From Ruminococcus sp. (GTDB lineage Bacteria > Bacillota > Clostridia > Oscillospirales > Ruminococcaceae), in assembly GCA_021205185.1 (NCBI GenBank), contig JAJPYB010000008.1, forward strand, positions 124,001 to 188,000: a stretch of 64,000 bases of DNA, given 5' to 3'. Made by a program: the position numbers and the translations under genes. Below, in pieces: positions 35,451-45,826 of the stretch (positions are counted from its first letter, which is position 1; every line of letters begins with the position of its first letter). The notes beneath the pieces are model-generated. The model searched no databases, was not told the DNA's origin, and saw only the letters and a list, made by a program, of their open reading frames with translations.

Positions 35451-38363
35451 ATGTTTACCCTGCTTTTTCGCAAAATGAAAAACACAAAGTGGATGGTAAT
35501 ATGCTTGCTGGTGGGATTTATTATGGCTTCCGCAATGATGAGTACCATTCCGCTTTATATGAACGCTTCCTTGCAGCGAATGCTTGTCAAGGATATGCAG
35601 TCGTATCAGCTTGAAAACGACGAATATCCGGGAGTTTATTCGGCTACCTACAGCTTGAATATGGACTTAGAGGCCGAAAAGCAGCAGTCGCTCATAAGCG
35701 ATATGACAGACGCCTTTGAGGAGAATTTCGATTCGCTCGATCTTCCAGTTGAAAACAGCAAGAAAACTGTAACCGACAGCTATACTATGGTTGTAGGTGC
35801 AGTTTCAACAGGAACAAGCACCTCGAGAGTCAATATCACAGGAATGAGCGATATTGAGGACAATATTGAAATAATACAGGGCGAGATGTATACGCCCGGG
35901 ATTAACGACGGCGTTTTAGAGGTTATTATAACCGACGAAAGCTTGCGTACGACAGGACTTACCGTTGGACAAACTTATGATTTAACCAACTCGTTTAATA
36001 CGGAGAACACTATACAGATAAAGGTTACAGGAACTTTCGACGTAAAGGACGGCTGTGAGTCGTATTGGTCTGAGGGACTTGACGACGCTTATGTATCTAC
36101 CGCCTTTGCAGATTATGATACTGTTGTCAGCGAGGGTATCGACTCGGGCGTTATAAATATCGTTTCAATGTCCGAGAGGTGGGCTATCGACTACGAGAAT
36201 ATTGATATGACGTCCTTGGACAGCGTTTTGTCAAAGCTTAAGGAGCAGGACGCAGTTTATTCTGAAAACGGCGTTACGCTTGACGTTCCTGCTATCGAAA
36301 TATTTGAAGAATACGCTGACAGAAGCGAAACTCTTCAGCTTTTGCTGTGGCTTGTTCAGATTCCTGTAATGCTGATGATTGTATTCTACCTGTTTATGGT
36401 TTCACAGCTTAATGTTGAGCAGGAGAAAAACGAGATTGCAGTTTTCAAATCAAGAGGCGCTTCACGAACTCAGATTATGCTGATCTATGCGCTCGAATCG
36501 CTCGTTTTAGGAGTTGTAACAGCAATTATAGGACCGCTTCTCGGCTATGGCTTATGTCACATTTTAGGCGCTTCAAACGGATTTTTGGAGTTTGTAAACA
36601 GAACGGCGCTTCCTATAAAGTTTACAATAGACGCATTCTTGTATTCGCTGCTGGCAGTCGGCGTGTTCTTTGTAACTACTATGGTGCCTATTATTCCGGC
36701 TACAAAAACAACTATTGTAGAGCATAAGGCTTCAAAGGCTAAAAAGGCAAAAAGACCGTTCTGGGATAAGGCTTTTCTCGACGTGATTTTAATTGTCGGC
36801 TCTGTCGGCTGGCTTTACTATTACAACCGCACGCAGGAGAATTTAGCGGCGGAGGGCCTGACAGATTCATCAGCAACCGTAAATCCGCTGCTGTTTGTAG
36901 CGTCAACAGCGTTTATTTTAGGAGCGGCTTTGCTGGTTGTAAGATTATATCCGTTCTTGATAAGGCTTATTTACAGGATAGGTAAGAGAGCCTGGAGCCC
37001 GGCTCAGTATATATCTCTTAACAATATCGGACGCTCGTCAACAGGACGTGAGCGATTCATTATGATTTTCCTGATCCTGACGGTAGCCTTGGGACTCTTC
37101 TTTGCAAACACCGCTCGTGCGCTTAACAGAAACGCTGAGAATACGGCGGCATACCTTGTCGGCTGTGATGCTGTAATTGCGGAGGAGTGGGATAGCGAAA
37201 CCTCAACCTCACTTTCTTCGAGCGACGACGAGGACGAAGAGGAGGACGATTCTTCCTCAACTACAACATATATCGAGCCGTTGTTTGAAAAATTTGAAAA
37301 CCTAGACGGTGTAAACGCTGCAACGGCCGTTTACAAAAACGATTCTGTAAATATTAAAAGTTCAAGAAAGGTAACCGTTCAGACAACGACCTCAGATGAA
37401 GACTCTGAGGAGCGACGCTGGGAGGACGAGGAAACGGAAAAGACAACCGATACTCTTTCCAACGTTCGTCTGATGACTGTAAATCCCAGCGAGTTTGCAA
37501 ACATCTGCTGGTTTAAGGATGATCTTTTGCCAGTTCACATAAACGCTTATCTGAACGCTTTGAGCGAATGCAGCTACGGAGTTATACTTTCGTCCTCCTT
37601 CCAGGATAATTACGGCTACGAGCTTGGCGACAATATCGAGGTTGCATGGGGATCAAACGATTACTTCAGCGCAACAGTAATAGCGTTTGTCGACTACTGG
37701 CCGAGTATGGATCCGACAGAGCAAAACGACAACGGAACATACATAGATTTCGCTATTATGAACTTTAACTACGTTCAGGTTCAGACGGCAGTAGAGCCTT
37801 ACGAGGTCTGGATTGATCTCGACGACGACGCGACTGTCGCTGACTTCTACGCTTCAATTGAGGATGCAGGAATCCAGGCTACAAAGCTTGAGGTTGCAAG
37901 TCAGAATATAACCTCTGAGAAAAACGACCCGATGCTTCAAGGCTTAAACGGAGCGCTGACGCTAGGCTTTATCATCATTATGATAATGTGCATTATAGGC
38001 TTCCTCATTTATTGGATACTTTCGATAAAATCGAGAACGCTCCAATTTGGAATACTTCGAGCTATGGGAATGAGGTATCGAGAGATTATCGCAATGATAA
38101 TTTACGAGCAAATTCTGGTATCGGGAGTAGCGGTAATATGCTCGATTGTTATCGGCGGAATCGCAAGCGACTTGTTTGTACCGCTCTTTAGATCGATGTT
38201 TACGTCGCAAAAGATATTGCCGTTTTCCGTTACAGCGCTTCGGAGCGACTACCTGAAGATTTATGCACTAATTCTGATAATGCTGCTGGTAGGTTTTGCG
38301 GTGCTTGGAAGAATAATTTCTAAGATTAAGATTTCGCAGGCTCTGAAGCTTGGCGAGGATTAA
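35451..38363 (+). CDS. large FtsX-type ABC transporter permease
   Basis: 970 residues with about ten membrane helices in two FtsX cores: one helix near residue 17, an extracellular domain (about 40-290), three helices (to about 430), three more (about 445-560), a second extracellular domain (about 565-830) and three last helices. The second outer domain carries a Ser/Asp/Glu insert (SSSDDEDEEEDDSSS). It lacks an ATP-binding domain, and no ATPase gene lies nearby. It likely works with the preceding fusion protein to move lipids, peptides or drugs, or as a mechanical transmitter; the cargo is not deducible. GGAGG precedes the ATG. Confidence 0.85.
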   Translation: MFTLLFRKMKNTKWMVICLLVGFIMASAMMSTIPLYMNASLQRMLVKDMQSYQLENDEYPGVYSATYSLNMDLEAEKQQSLISDMTDAFEENFDSLDLPVENSKKTVTDSYTMVVGAVSTGTSTSRVNITGMSDIEDNIEIIQGEMYTPGINDGVLEVIITDESLRTTGLTVGQTYDLTNSFNTENTIQIKVTGTFDVKDGCESYWSEGLDDAYVSTAFADYDTVVSEGIDSGVINIVSMSERWAIDYENIDMTSLDSVLSKLKEQDAVYSENGVTLDVPAIEIFEEYADRSETLQLLLWLVQIPVMLMIVFYLFMVSQLNVEQEKNEIAVFKSRGASRTQIMLIYALESLVLGVVTAIIGPLLGYGLCHILGASNGFLEFVNRTALPIKFTIDAFLYSLLAVGVFFVTTMVPIIPATKTTIVEHKASKAKKAKRPFWDKAFLDVILIVGSVGWLYYYNRTQENLAAEGLTDSSATVNPLLFVASTAFILGAALLVVRLYPFLIRLIYRIGKRAWSPAQYISLNNIGRSSTGRERFIMIFLILTVALGLFFANTARALNRNAENTAAYLVGCDAVIAEEWDSETSTSLSSSDDEDEEEDDSSSTTTYIEPLFEKFENLDGVNAATAVYKNDSVNIKSSRKVTVQTTTSDEDSEERRWEDEETEKTTDTLSNVRLMTVNPSEFANICWFKDDLLPVHINAYLNALSECSYGVILSSSFQDNYGYELGDNIEVAWGSNDYFSATVIAFVDYWPSMDPTEQNDNGTYIDFAIMNFNYVQVQTAVEPYEVWIDLDDDATVADFYASIEDAGIQATKLEVASQNITSEKNDPMLQGLNGALTLGFIIIMIMCIIGFLIYWILSIKSRTLQFGILRAMGMRYREIIAMIIYEQILVSGVAVICSIVIGGIASDLFVPLFRSMFTSQKILPFSVTALRSDYLKIYALILIMLLVGFAVLGRIISKIKISQALKLGED

Positions 38364-38364
38364 A

Positions 38365-38676
38365 ATGAATACCTTTGAAAAGATTTACGAGGTTGTGCGA
38401 AAAATTCCAAAGGGCAAGGTAGCAACCTATGGACAGATTGCCGCTCTTGTCGGAAACAGCCGTCTTTCCCGTGTCGTGGGATATGCGCTTCACGCAAACC
38501 CCGACCCCGAGGGCATTCCATGCTACCGTGTGGTAAATCGCTTTGGCGAGGTGTCAAAGGCGTTTGCCTTCGGCGGAGAGAATATGCAAATTGAGCTTTT
38601 GCGAGCCGACGGAATTGAAGTAACAGACGACGGTAAAATCGTAAATTTAAATAAGTATATCTGGAAACAGGAATAA
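38365..38676 (+). CDS. MGMT/alkyltransferase-like DNA-binding protein
   Basis: 103 residues, only the DNA-binding alkyltransferase domain of the Ogt family. KIPKGKVATYGQIAALVGN and SRVVGYALHANPDPEGIPCYRVV are seen. The acceptor cysteine is present (C53) but the usual PCHRV is PCYRV, so Tyr replaces the activating His. Alkyltransferase-like proteins without the Cys bind O6-alkylguanine for excision repair; this one keeps Cys, so activity is uncertain. The ATG is one base after the permease stop with no clear ribosome site, suggesting reinitiation. Confidence 0.82.
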   Translation: MNTFEKIYEVVRKIPKGKVATYGQIAALVGNSRLSRVVGYALHANPDPEGIPCYRVVNRFGEVSKAFAFGGENMQIELLRADGIEVTDDGKIVNLNKYIWKQE

Positions 38677-38680
38677 ACAC

Positions 38681-38713
38681 AAAAAGGCCCCACCGAAAGG
38701 TGAGGCCTTTTTG
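38681..38713. terminator. bidirectional terminator between the MGMT-like gene and groEL
   Basis: AAAAAGGCC-CACC-GAAA-GGTG-GGCCTTTTT stem with one mismatch and A/T runs on both sides, serving both convergent transcripts. Confidence 0.88.
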
Positions 38714-38768
38714 CTGTGTTGATTATTGGTGTGAATTTTGTTTTGCTTTAATTCATTTAAATCACGTT

Positions 38769-40400
<1,632 letters not shown>

Positions 40401-40422
40401 TCAATCCTTTCCAATACTAATT

Positions 40423-40707
<285 letters not shown>

Positions 40708-40731
40708 CTATATGATATATAATTTACTGAG

Positions 40732-40758
40732 TTAGCACTCGAACTCCCTGAGTGCTAA
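40732..40758. promoter_or_regulatory. CIRCE operator of groESL
   Basis: Perfect TTAGCACTC-N9-GAGTGCTAA, the binding site of the heat-shock repressor HrcA. It lies between the promoter and the groES ribosome site. hrcA itself is not in the window. Confidence 0.97.
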
Positions 40759-40763
40759 AATAT

Positions 40764-40791
40764 ATTGTATCATCTTTTTTTCAAAAAGCAA
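40764..40791 (-). promoter_or_regulatory. promoter of groESL
   Basis: On the minus strand TTGCTT (40786-40791), 16-base spacer, TACAAT (40764-40769). The transcription start would fall within the CIRCE element, as is usual. Confidence 0.75.
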
Positions 40792-41204
40792 GGGGGCTAA
40801 TTGCATTTTTTTCGATTTTTCACAATATTTGGCAATTATGCACAAAAAATATTGCTAAAAGTTGTGTATCTTGTGCAAATTGCTTCTGTTAATCGGAAAT
40901 TGCTGCAAAATCGCTCTTAACTACAAAATGTAGTGGTTGAAATTTTATCATATACCGTGTGATGTGGAAAATTGTGAACAAAAAGAGACTAAACTGCAGA
41001 CAATTTTTAAAATTAACAGAATGGAAATATTGTGTTCACAAATAAGACACAATATATTTTGTGAATTTGGTATAATAGATGTGACTTCGTAAAAGTTTCG
41101 TAACAATTTCTAAACAGTGTGTTTAAATTAACTTTGCAGCTTGTTAAAACTCAAACGAAGGAATTTCCTTGATTGAATTATGTGTTGACTTGGAGGAAAG
41201 CGTT
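40792..41204. other. AT-rich divergent intergenic region
   Basis: No gene is seen in this stretch. It contains several TTGTG/CACAA half-sites, including the inverted repeat ATATTGTGT/ACACAATAT (41026-41056), and an extended -10 (TGG-TATAAT, 41068-41076) without a good -35, which probably drives the two-component operon. The spacing of half-sites does not match a regulator I can name. Confidence 0.5.
41068..41076 (+). promoter_or_regulatory. extended -10 promoter of the regulator-kinase-htrA operon
   Basis: TGG followed by perfect TATAAT (41071-41076), 129 bases before the ATG. The inverted repeat at 41026-41056 occupies the -35 zone, so an activator or repressor may act here. Confidence 0.5.
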
Positions 41205-41900
41205 ATGTCACTAGGAAAAATATTGGTTATTGACGACGATAAAAATACCTGTGAGCTTTTAAGGCTATATCTTGAAAAAGAGGGCTACAATGTAATGATA
41301 TCTTACGACGGAGAGGAAGCTGTCGTTAAGTTCAACGCCTTAAAGCCTGATATAGTTTTGCTTGATATTATGCTTCCGACTCTTGACGGCTGGCAGGTTT
41401 GCAGAGAAATAAGAAAAAGGTCAAACGTGCCGCTGCTTATGATTACCGCAAAGGGCGAAACCTTCGACAAGGTTTTAGGCCTTGAGCTTGGCGCTGACGA
41501 CTACATAACAAAGCCGTTTGAGATTAAAGAGGTAATAGCTCGAATCAAGGCTGTTTGCAGAAGAACGGGACAAGCGTCAGGCGAGGCTGAAGTCAAGGAG
41601 GTCAAGCACGACAAGCTTGTAGTCAATATGACAAGATACGAACTGAAGGTTGACGGAAAGGTGCTTGACACACCGCCTAAAGAGCTGGAGCTATTGTTCC
41701 ACTTAGCTTCTAACCCTAACAGAGTTTACACAAGAGATCAGCTGTTAGACGAGGTTTGGGGTTTTGAATATTATGGAGATTCAAGAACAATAGACGTTCA
41801 CGTTAAGAGATTAAGAGAGAAGCTGGACGGCGTTTCACCGCAATGGGAGCTAAAGACCGTCTGGGGCGTGGGCTATAAGTTCGAGGTTCAGGAGGACTAG
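41205..41900 (+). CDS. OmpR-family response regulator
   Basis: 231 residues from the ATG that follows GGAGGA; an in-frame ATG 12 codons earlier lacks a ribosome site. Receiver domain with D10-D12 pocket, phosphoacceptor D54 (IVLLDIMLP) and KPF lysine. The winged helix ends RTIDVHVKRLREKLD and LKTVWGVGYKFE. It pairs with the next gene, and the following HtrA suggests control of envelope quality, as with CssRS in Bacillus; that is inference. Confidence 0.88.
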   Translation: MSLGKILVIDDDKNTCELLRLYLEKEGYNVMISYDGEEAVVKFNALKPDIVLLDIMLPTLDGWQVCREIRKRSNVPLLMITAKGETFDKVLGLELGADDYITKPFEIKEVIARIKAVCRRTGQASGEAEVKEVKHDKLVVNMTRYELKVDGKVLDTPPKELELLFHLASNPNRVYTRDQLLDEVWGFEYYGDSRTIDVHVKRLREKLDGVSPQWELKTVWGVGYKFEVQED

Positions 41901-41925
41901 GTAGAGCTTCAAGGAGGACAACAAA

Positions 41926-42705
41926 ATGGACACCTATTTAATGCGAATTTTTGTATCGTCGTTTGCGATCATACTGCTTATTATGTTTTTGCTGTGGGAA
42001 ATGTCAGCTAATCGTCGCAAGAAGGAAATGCAGGAGCGAGATGAGGAAATGTCGGATCTTATGCACGACATTAAAGCGCCGCTCAATTCTATAAAAGGCT
42101 TCGCAGGCGGTATGCTTGACAACACTATCAGCGAGAAGGATAGAGGCAAATATCTTGAAATTATAGAAAGCGAAGCTGAAAGGGTCGCTAAAATGGCGGA
42201 GGATTTCGCCGTTTACAAAAAGCTTGACAGCGCAAGGCTTGTCAAGGAAAGCGTTTGCTTATATGACTTGATCTGCGAGATAATTTTGTCGTTTGAAAAA
42301 GCGATAACAGATAAGGGAATTGAAATAAAGGGACTTGACGTTATCGAAGCAAGTGATGAAAAGAACAGAGAAGTAATGGGCGACAGGCATCTCTTGCACA
42401 GAGCCTTTTATAACCTTATTCTGAATGCGGTACAGTATACTCCGAAGGACGGAGAAATAGAACTTTCTATTGAGTCGGATTATAAGACCGTTTGCATTTC
42501 TCTTTCAAATACTGGAGAAATGAACGAGGAGGAGCTAGAAAAGATTTTTGCGAGAAATTATCGTTCGGATAACGCAAAGAGCAAAAATGGAACAGGATTA
42601 GGACTTTCTATTGTAAAGAAGATTGTAAAGCTTCACAAGGGAGAGGTTCAGGCATTTTCAAAGAAGGGTAAAATAACTATTGAAGCAACGCTTCCGGAAA
42701 AATAG
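41926..42705 (+). CDS. minimal intramembrane-type sensor histidine kinase
   Basis: 259 residues with one N-terminal membrane helix (about 6-27), no outer domain, HAMP or PAS. H47 is the phosphorylated His (LMHDIKAPLNSIKGF). The ATPase domain has a YNLILNAVQYTPKD N-box and NGTGLGLSIVKKI. The usual D-x-G of the G1 box reads LSNTGE, so Asn replaces Asp, which may reduce ATP binding. Signals are likely sensed within or through the membrane, or by a partner. Lies 25 bases after the regulator. Confidence 0.85.
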   Translation: MDTYLMRIFVSSFAIILLIMFLLWEMSANRRKKEMQERDEEMSDLMHDIKAPLNSIKGFAGGMLDNTISEKDRGKYLEIIESEAERVAKMAEDFAVYKKLDSARLVKESVCLYDLICEIILSFEKAITDKGIEIKGLDVIEASDEKNREVMGDRHLLHRAFYNLILNAVQYTPKDGEIELSIESDYKTVCISLSNTGEMNEEELEKIFARNYRSDNAKSKNGTGLGLSIVKKIVKLHKGEVQAFSKKGKITIEATLPEK

Positions 42706-42722
42706 CAAGAGGAAATTTTTAT

Positions 42723-43991
42723 ATGAGCTTTTTTGAAGATGAGGTAGTACAGGAGGACGAAAAGCGAGAGGAAATCTCACGAGAGCTTTTCTGGTCTGAA
42801 ATTAAAAAGCCAAAGCAAAAGAAAAACACAGCTTCCGTTTTATTAGCGGTTATGGTAGCGCTGATTTGTCTTTTTGTGGCGTGCGTTATAGTATTAAATA
42901 TGGTGCTGGGCAAGGGCTGGTTTACAAATGCGTTTAAAAATGATAGCGGCGTAAGCCTTACTATTGAAATGCAGGATAAGCCAGAGATTGACGACGAATA
43001 TATCGAAGAGGACGGCAGATATACGGTTGAGGGGGTAGCTAAGGTGGCTTCTCCGTCGGTGGTTTCAATTATCGGCTATTGCGAAGATGATGAGACTAAC
43101 GAATATACTTATGCCGGACAGGGCAGCGGAGTAATTTTTACTTCAAACGGGTATATAATCACAAACGCACACGTTGTTTCCTCCGCTACAAAGGGAATAA
43201 TTGTAGTCGACAGCGACAACAACGAGTACGAAGCGAAGATTATCGGCTACGATTCAGCCAGCGATATTGCTGTAATAAAGGTTTCGGGCGAGTTTACGCC
43301 TATTGAAATCGGAGATTCAACCCAGACTGAGCTTGGCGAGCAGGTAGTAGCAATAGGAAATCCTGCAGGCTACAGCGGCAGCGTAACGACAGGAATAGTT
43401 TCAGGCACCGAGCGAATGGTAAAGGGCGGCGGAACAGGCACAAGTATGAGCTGCCTGCAGATTGACGCTGCAATAAATCCTGGAAGCTCAGGCGGTGCGC
43501 TTGTGAATATGTGGGGGCAGCTGATTGGCATTACCTCCTCAAAGCTTACGTCTGAAAAGTACGACGGCATCGGCTTTGCAATTTCAACAGAAGCGGCAAT
43601 TCCGATAGTTGAGGAAATAATTGAAAACGGATATGTAGCAGGCAGAGCAAAGGTTGGAATAACCTATATTGCCGTTTCGTCAGAGCAGGCGGAGGAATAT
43701 GACGTAATGGCAGGACTTTACGTTCAATCGGTTGATGAGGATTGCGACTCGGCTAATGTTTTACAGGTTGGAGATATAATTTTAGAGCTTGACGGACAGA
43801 CGGTTGAGGATTCGGAAACTGTTGAAGAAATAATGAACAGCAAACGAGCCGGAGATACAATGACTGTAAAGTTTTTCAGACCCGACTCTGAGGACTCGAC
43901 AACAGGCGAAACGCTAGAAGGCGAGTTTACGCTAGAAGAGGACACAAGCGACCAGCTCGTTGTGGTTACTACTGACGGTGACGACGAGTAG
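42723..43991 (+). CDS. htrA: HtrA-family membrane serine protease
   Basis: 422 residues: acidic cytoplasmic tail, membrane helix (about 38-62), trypsin-like domain and PDZ domain (about 315-400), with an acidic end. Triad: H150 (TNAHVV), D181 (DIAVIK) and S256 (NPGSSGGA). It starts 17 bases after the kinase gene, so the protease is probably an output of the two-component system, or feeds back on it. It differs from the homologue at 1856 in having a short tail without the Q/N-rich part. Confidence 0.92.
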   Translation: MSFFEDEVVQEDEKREEISRELFWSEIKKPKQKKNTASVLLAVMVALICLFVACVIVLNMVLGKGWFTNAFKNDSGVSLTIEMQDKPEIDDEYIEEDGRYTVEGVAKVASPSVVSIIGYCEDDETNEYTYAGQGSGVIFTSNGYIITNAHVVSSATKGIIVVDSDNNEYEAKIIGYDSASDIAVIKVSGEFTPIEIGDSTQTELGEQVVAIGNPAGYSGSVTTGIVSGTERMVKGGGTGTSMSCLQIDAAINPGSSGGALVNMWGQLIGITSSKLTSEKYDGIGFAISTEAAIPIVEEIIENGYVAGRAKVGITYIAVSSEQAEEYDVMAGLYVQSVDEDCDSANVLQVGDIILELDGQTVEDSETVEEIMNSKRAGDTMTVKFFRPDSEDSTTGETLEGEFTLEEDTSDQLVVVTTDGDDE

Positions 43992-44022
43992 CTGATACGC
44001 CGCTATTTTAAAAGTACAAAAG

Positions 44023-44058
44023 AAAAAAGACGCAGATGAAAAATGTCTGCGTCTTTTC
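44023..44058. terminator. bidirectional terminator between htrA and the aminotransferase
   Basis: AAAAGACGCAGA/TCTGCGTCTTTT stem with an 8-base loop and A/T flanks on both sides, shared by the convergent genes. Confidence 0.9.
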
Positions 44059-44080
44059 TATTAAAAGGGGAAAGTTGAAC

Positions 44081-45358
44081 TCAATCTGAAAGCTTCTCTG
44101 CGCTTGCAAGCTTAACGGCAGTTACGAAAATCTCCATAGCTGTTTTTAGCTCCTCAAGAGAAGGATAGGTAGGTGCAATTCTTATATTTTTGTCGTCAGG
44201 ATCGTTTCCATAAGGATAGGTAGCGCCTGCTTTTGTTAATACAACTCCTGCTTCCTTACAAAGCGAAACGATTCTCTTTGCGCAGCCGTTCAGCGAGTTA
44301 AAGCTTACAAAATAGCCGCCGTTAGGGTTGTGCCATGTGCCGATGCCGAGCGGCGCAATTTCCTTTTCAAGCGTATCAATTACTACTTTAAATCTCGGAG
44401 CGATTACAGCGGTGTGTTTTTTCATATGCTCTACCAAGCCGTCGTAGCCGCCAAAGAATTTGTAGTGGCGAAGCTGATTGATTTTATCAGGGCCGATTGT
44501 CTGAACGGTCATTTTTGAAAGAATGTACTTGATATTCTTTTCGCTTGCCGCCATAGCTGCGACGCCGGCACCGGGGAATGAGACTTTCGAGGTTGAAGCG
44601 AAAATGTAAATCATATCCTCCTTGCCGTTTTTCTTTAGCTCATCCATAATGTTTAAAAGCTTATCAGGCGTATCTGTCAGATGGTGAATGCAATATGCGT
44701 TATCCCAGAAAATTCTGAAGTCCGAAGCCTTTGGTGAAAGGGCAGCAAATCTCTTTACGACCTCATCGCTATAGGTTATTCCAGTCGGGTTTGAATACAT
44801 CGGAACGCACCAGATTCCCTTAATTGCTTCGTCCTCGGCAACAAGTTGCTCTACCATATCCATATCAGGTCCGTCGGAAAGCATAGGAACTGTAATCATT
44901 TCAATTCCGAGTGACTCGCAGATAGCAAAATGTCTGTCGTATCCGGGAGATGGGCAAAGCCACTTGATTTTATCGTATTCCTTCCAGGGCTTGCTTTCAC
45001 TGTCTGTTCCAAAAAGAATGTTTCTCACAACAGAGTCGTACATCATATTGAGAGATGAGTTTCCGCCGACAATTACCTCGTCAGGTGAAACGCCGAGCAT
45101 TTGTGAAAACATTACCTTTGCCTTTGGAAGTCCGTCCAGAACGCCGTAGTTTCTGACGTCAGTTCCGTCGGAAGCTAAAAGCGAGGACTCCGAATGAACA
45201 GCGTCCAAAAGACCAAGCGTCAGATCCAGCTGCTCGGTACAGGGCTTACCTCTCGCCATATTAAGGCTTAAACCCATTGATTTATATTCATCATACTTTT
45301 GCTGTTGAGAATTTTTGAAATTTAAAAGCTCGTCCTTTGACATTTCGTTTAAAAGCAT
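44081..45358 (-). CDS. aspartate aminotransferase-like enzyme (subgroup Ic type)
   Basis: 425 residues of PLP fold type I. LNMARGKPCTEQLDL, GGNSSLNMMYD, WCVPMYSNPTGITY and the Schiff-base lysine K258 (ASTSKVSFPGAG) are seen. The pattern matches the class Ic branch of aspartate aminotransferases, first described in Corynebacterium and often annotated as MocR-like or simply class I/II aminotransferase. It probably transfers the amino group between aspartate and 2-oxoglutarate; substrate range is not certain. GGGAGG precedes the first ATG. Own promoter at 45394-45422. Confidence 0.85.
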   Translation of the reverse strand: MLLNEMSKDELLNFKNSQQQKYDEYKSMGLSLNMARGKPCTEQLDLTLGLLDAVHSESSLLASDGTDVRNYGVLDGLPKAKVMFSQMLGVSPDEVIVGGNSSLNMMYDSVVRNILFGTDSESKPWKEYDKIKWLCPSPGYDRHFAICESLGIEMITVPMLSDGPDMDMVEQLVAEDEAIKGIWCVPMYSNPTGITYSDEVVKRFAALSPKASDFRIFWDNAYCIHHLTDTPDKLLNIMDELKKNGKEDMIYIFASTSKVSFPGAGVAAMAASEKNIKYILSKMTVQTIGPDKINQLRHYKFFGGYDGLVEHMKKHTAVIAPRFKVVIDTLEKEIAPLGIGTWHNPNGGYFVSFNSLNGCAKRIVSLCKEAGVVLTKAGATYPYGNDPDDKNIRIAPTYPSLEELKTAMEIFVTAVKLASAEKLSD

Positions 45359-45393
45359 CGTGGTATCCTCCCATTAAAATTTAATCCTTTACT

Positions 45394-45422
45394 ATTGTAT
45401 TACAAATGCGGCGAAAATGCAA
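45394..45422 (-). promoter_or_regulatory. promoter of the aminotransferase gene
   Basis: On the minus strand TTGCAT (45417-45422), 17-base spacer, TACAAT (45394-45399). About 29 bases to the ATG. Confidence 0.75.
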
Positions 45423-45648
45423 GAGAAAATTTAATTTCTTGCAAAAATTTTTCGATTTCTACTATTTTGGCGGTTTTTAGAAGCTGAAAATGGGCAATTC
45501 TTACAAAAATCTGCCAATTTTTCTTGCTGTAGAGATGACGGCAAAAGTAAATGCTGCAAAATGACAGCTTTCAGGCTTTCTTTAGGCTGTGTTTTTGTGA
45601 AAAGAGTGAAAATTTAAAAAACGGGAGGGGAAATTTAAGAAATTCTAT
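45423..45648. other. AT-rich divergent gap
   Basis: No open frame with a ribosome site, terminator or clear operator is seen between the aminotransferase and corC promoters. Confidence 0.5.
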
Positions 45649-45677
45649 TGACATAAGCACCAATTTTTTGTAAGATA
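45649..45677 (+). promoter_or_regulatory. sigma-A promoter of corC
   Basis: Perfect TTGACA (45649-45654), 17-base spacer, TAAGAT (45672-45677). The leader of about 143 bases includes a GTCAA/TTGAC stem (around 45710-45738) and a GGCTT/AAGCC stem, both weak. Confidence 0.8.
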
Positions 45678-45826
45678 CTAATATAAAGGTGTCTGGGCGA
45701 ACGTGAACAGTCAACTGAACGATAATGTTGAATTGACAAAGAGGCTTGCTAGCTTATCGCTTAAGCCTTGTACATCAGCAAAGCTTAAAAACAAAATATG
45801 TCATATTGAAAGGAAAGAGTGTATAA

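Noticed and set aside
45660-45826. Leader of corC as a Mg-sensing riboswitch
   Set aside because: Only two weak stems are visible and they do not match the M-box layout; length is also too short.
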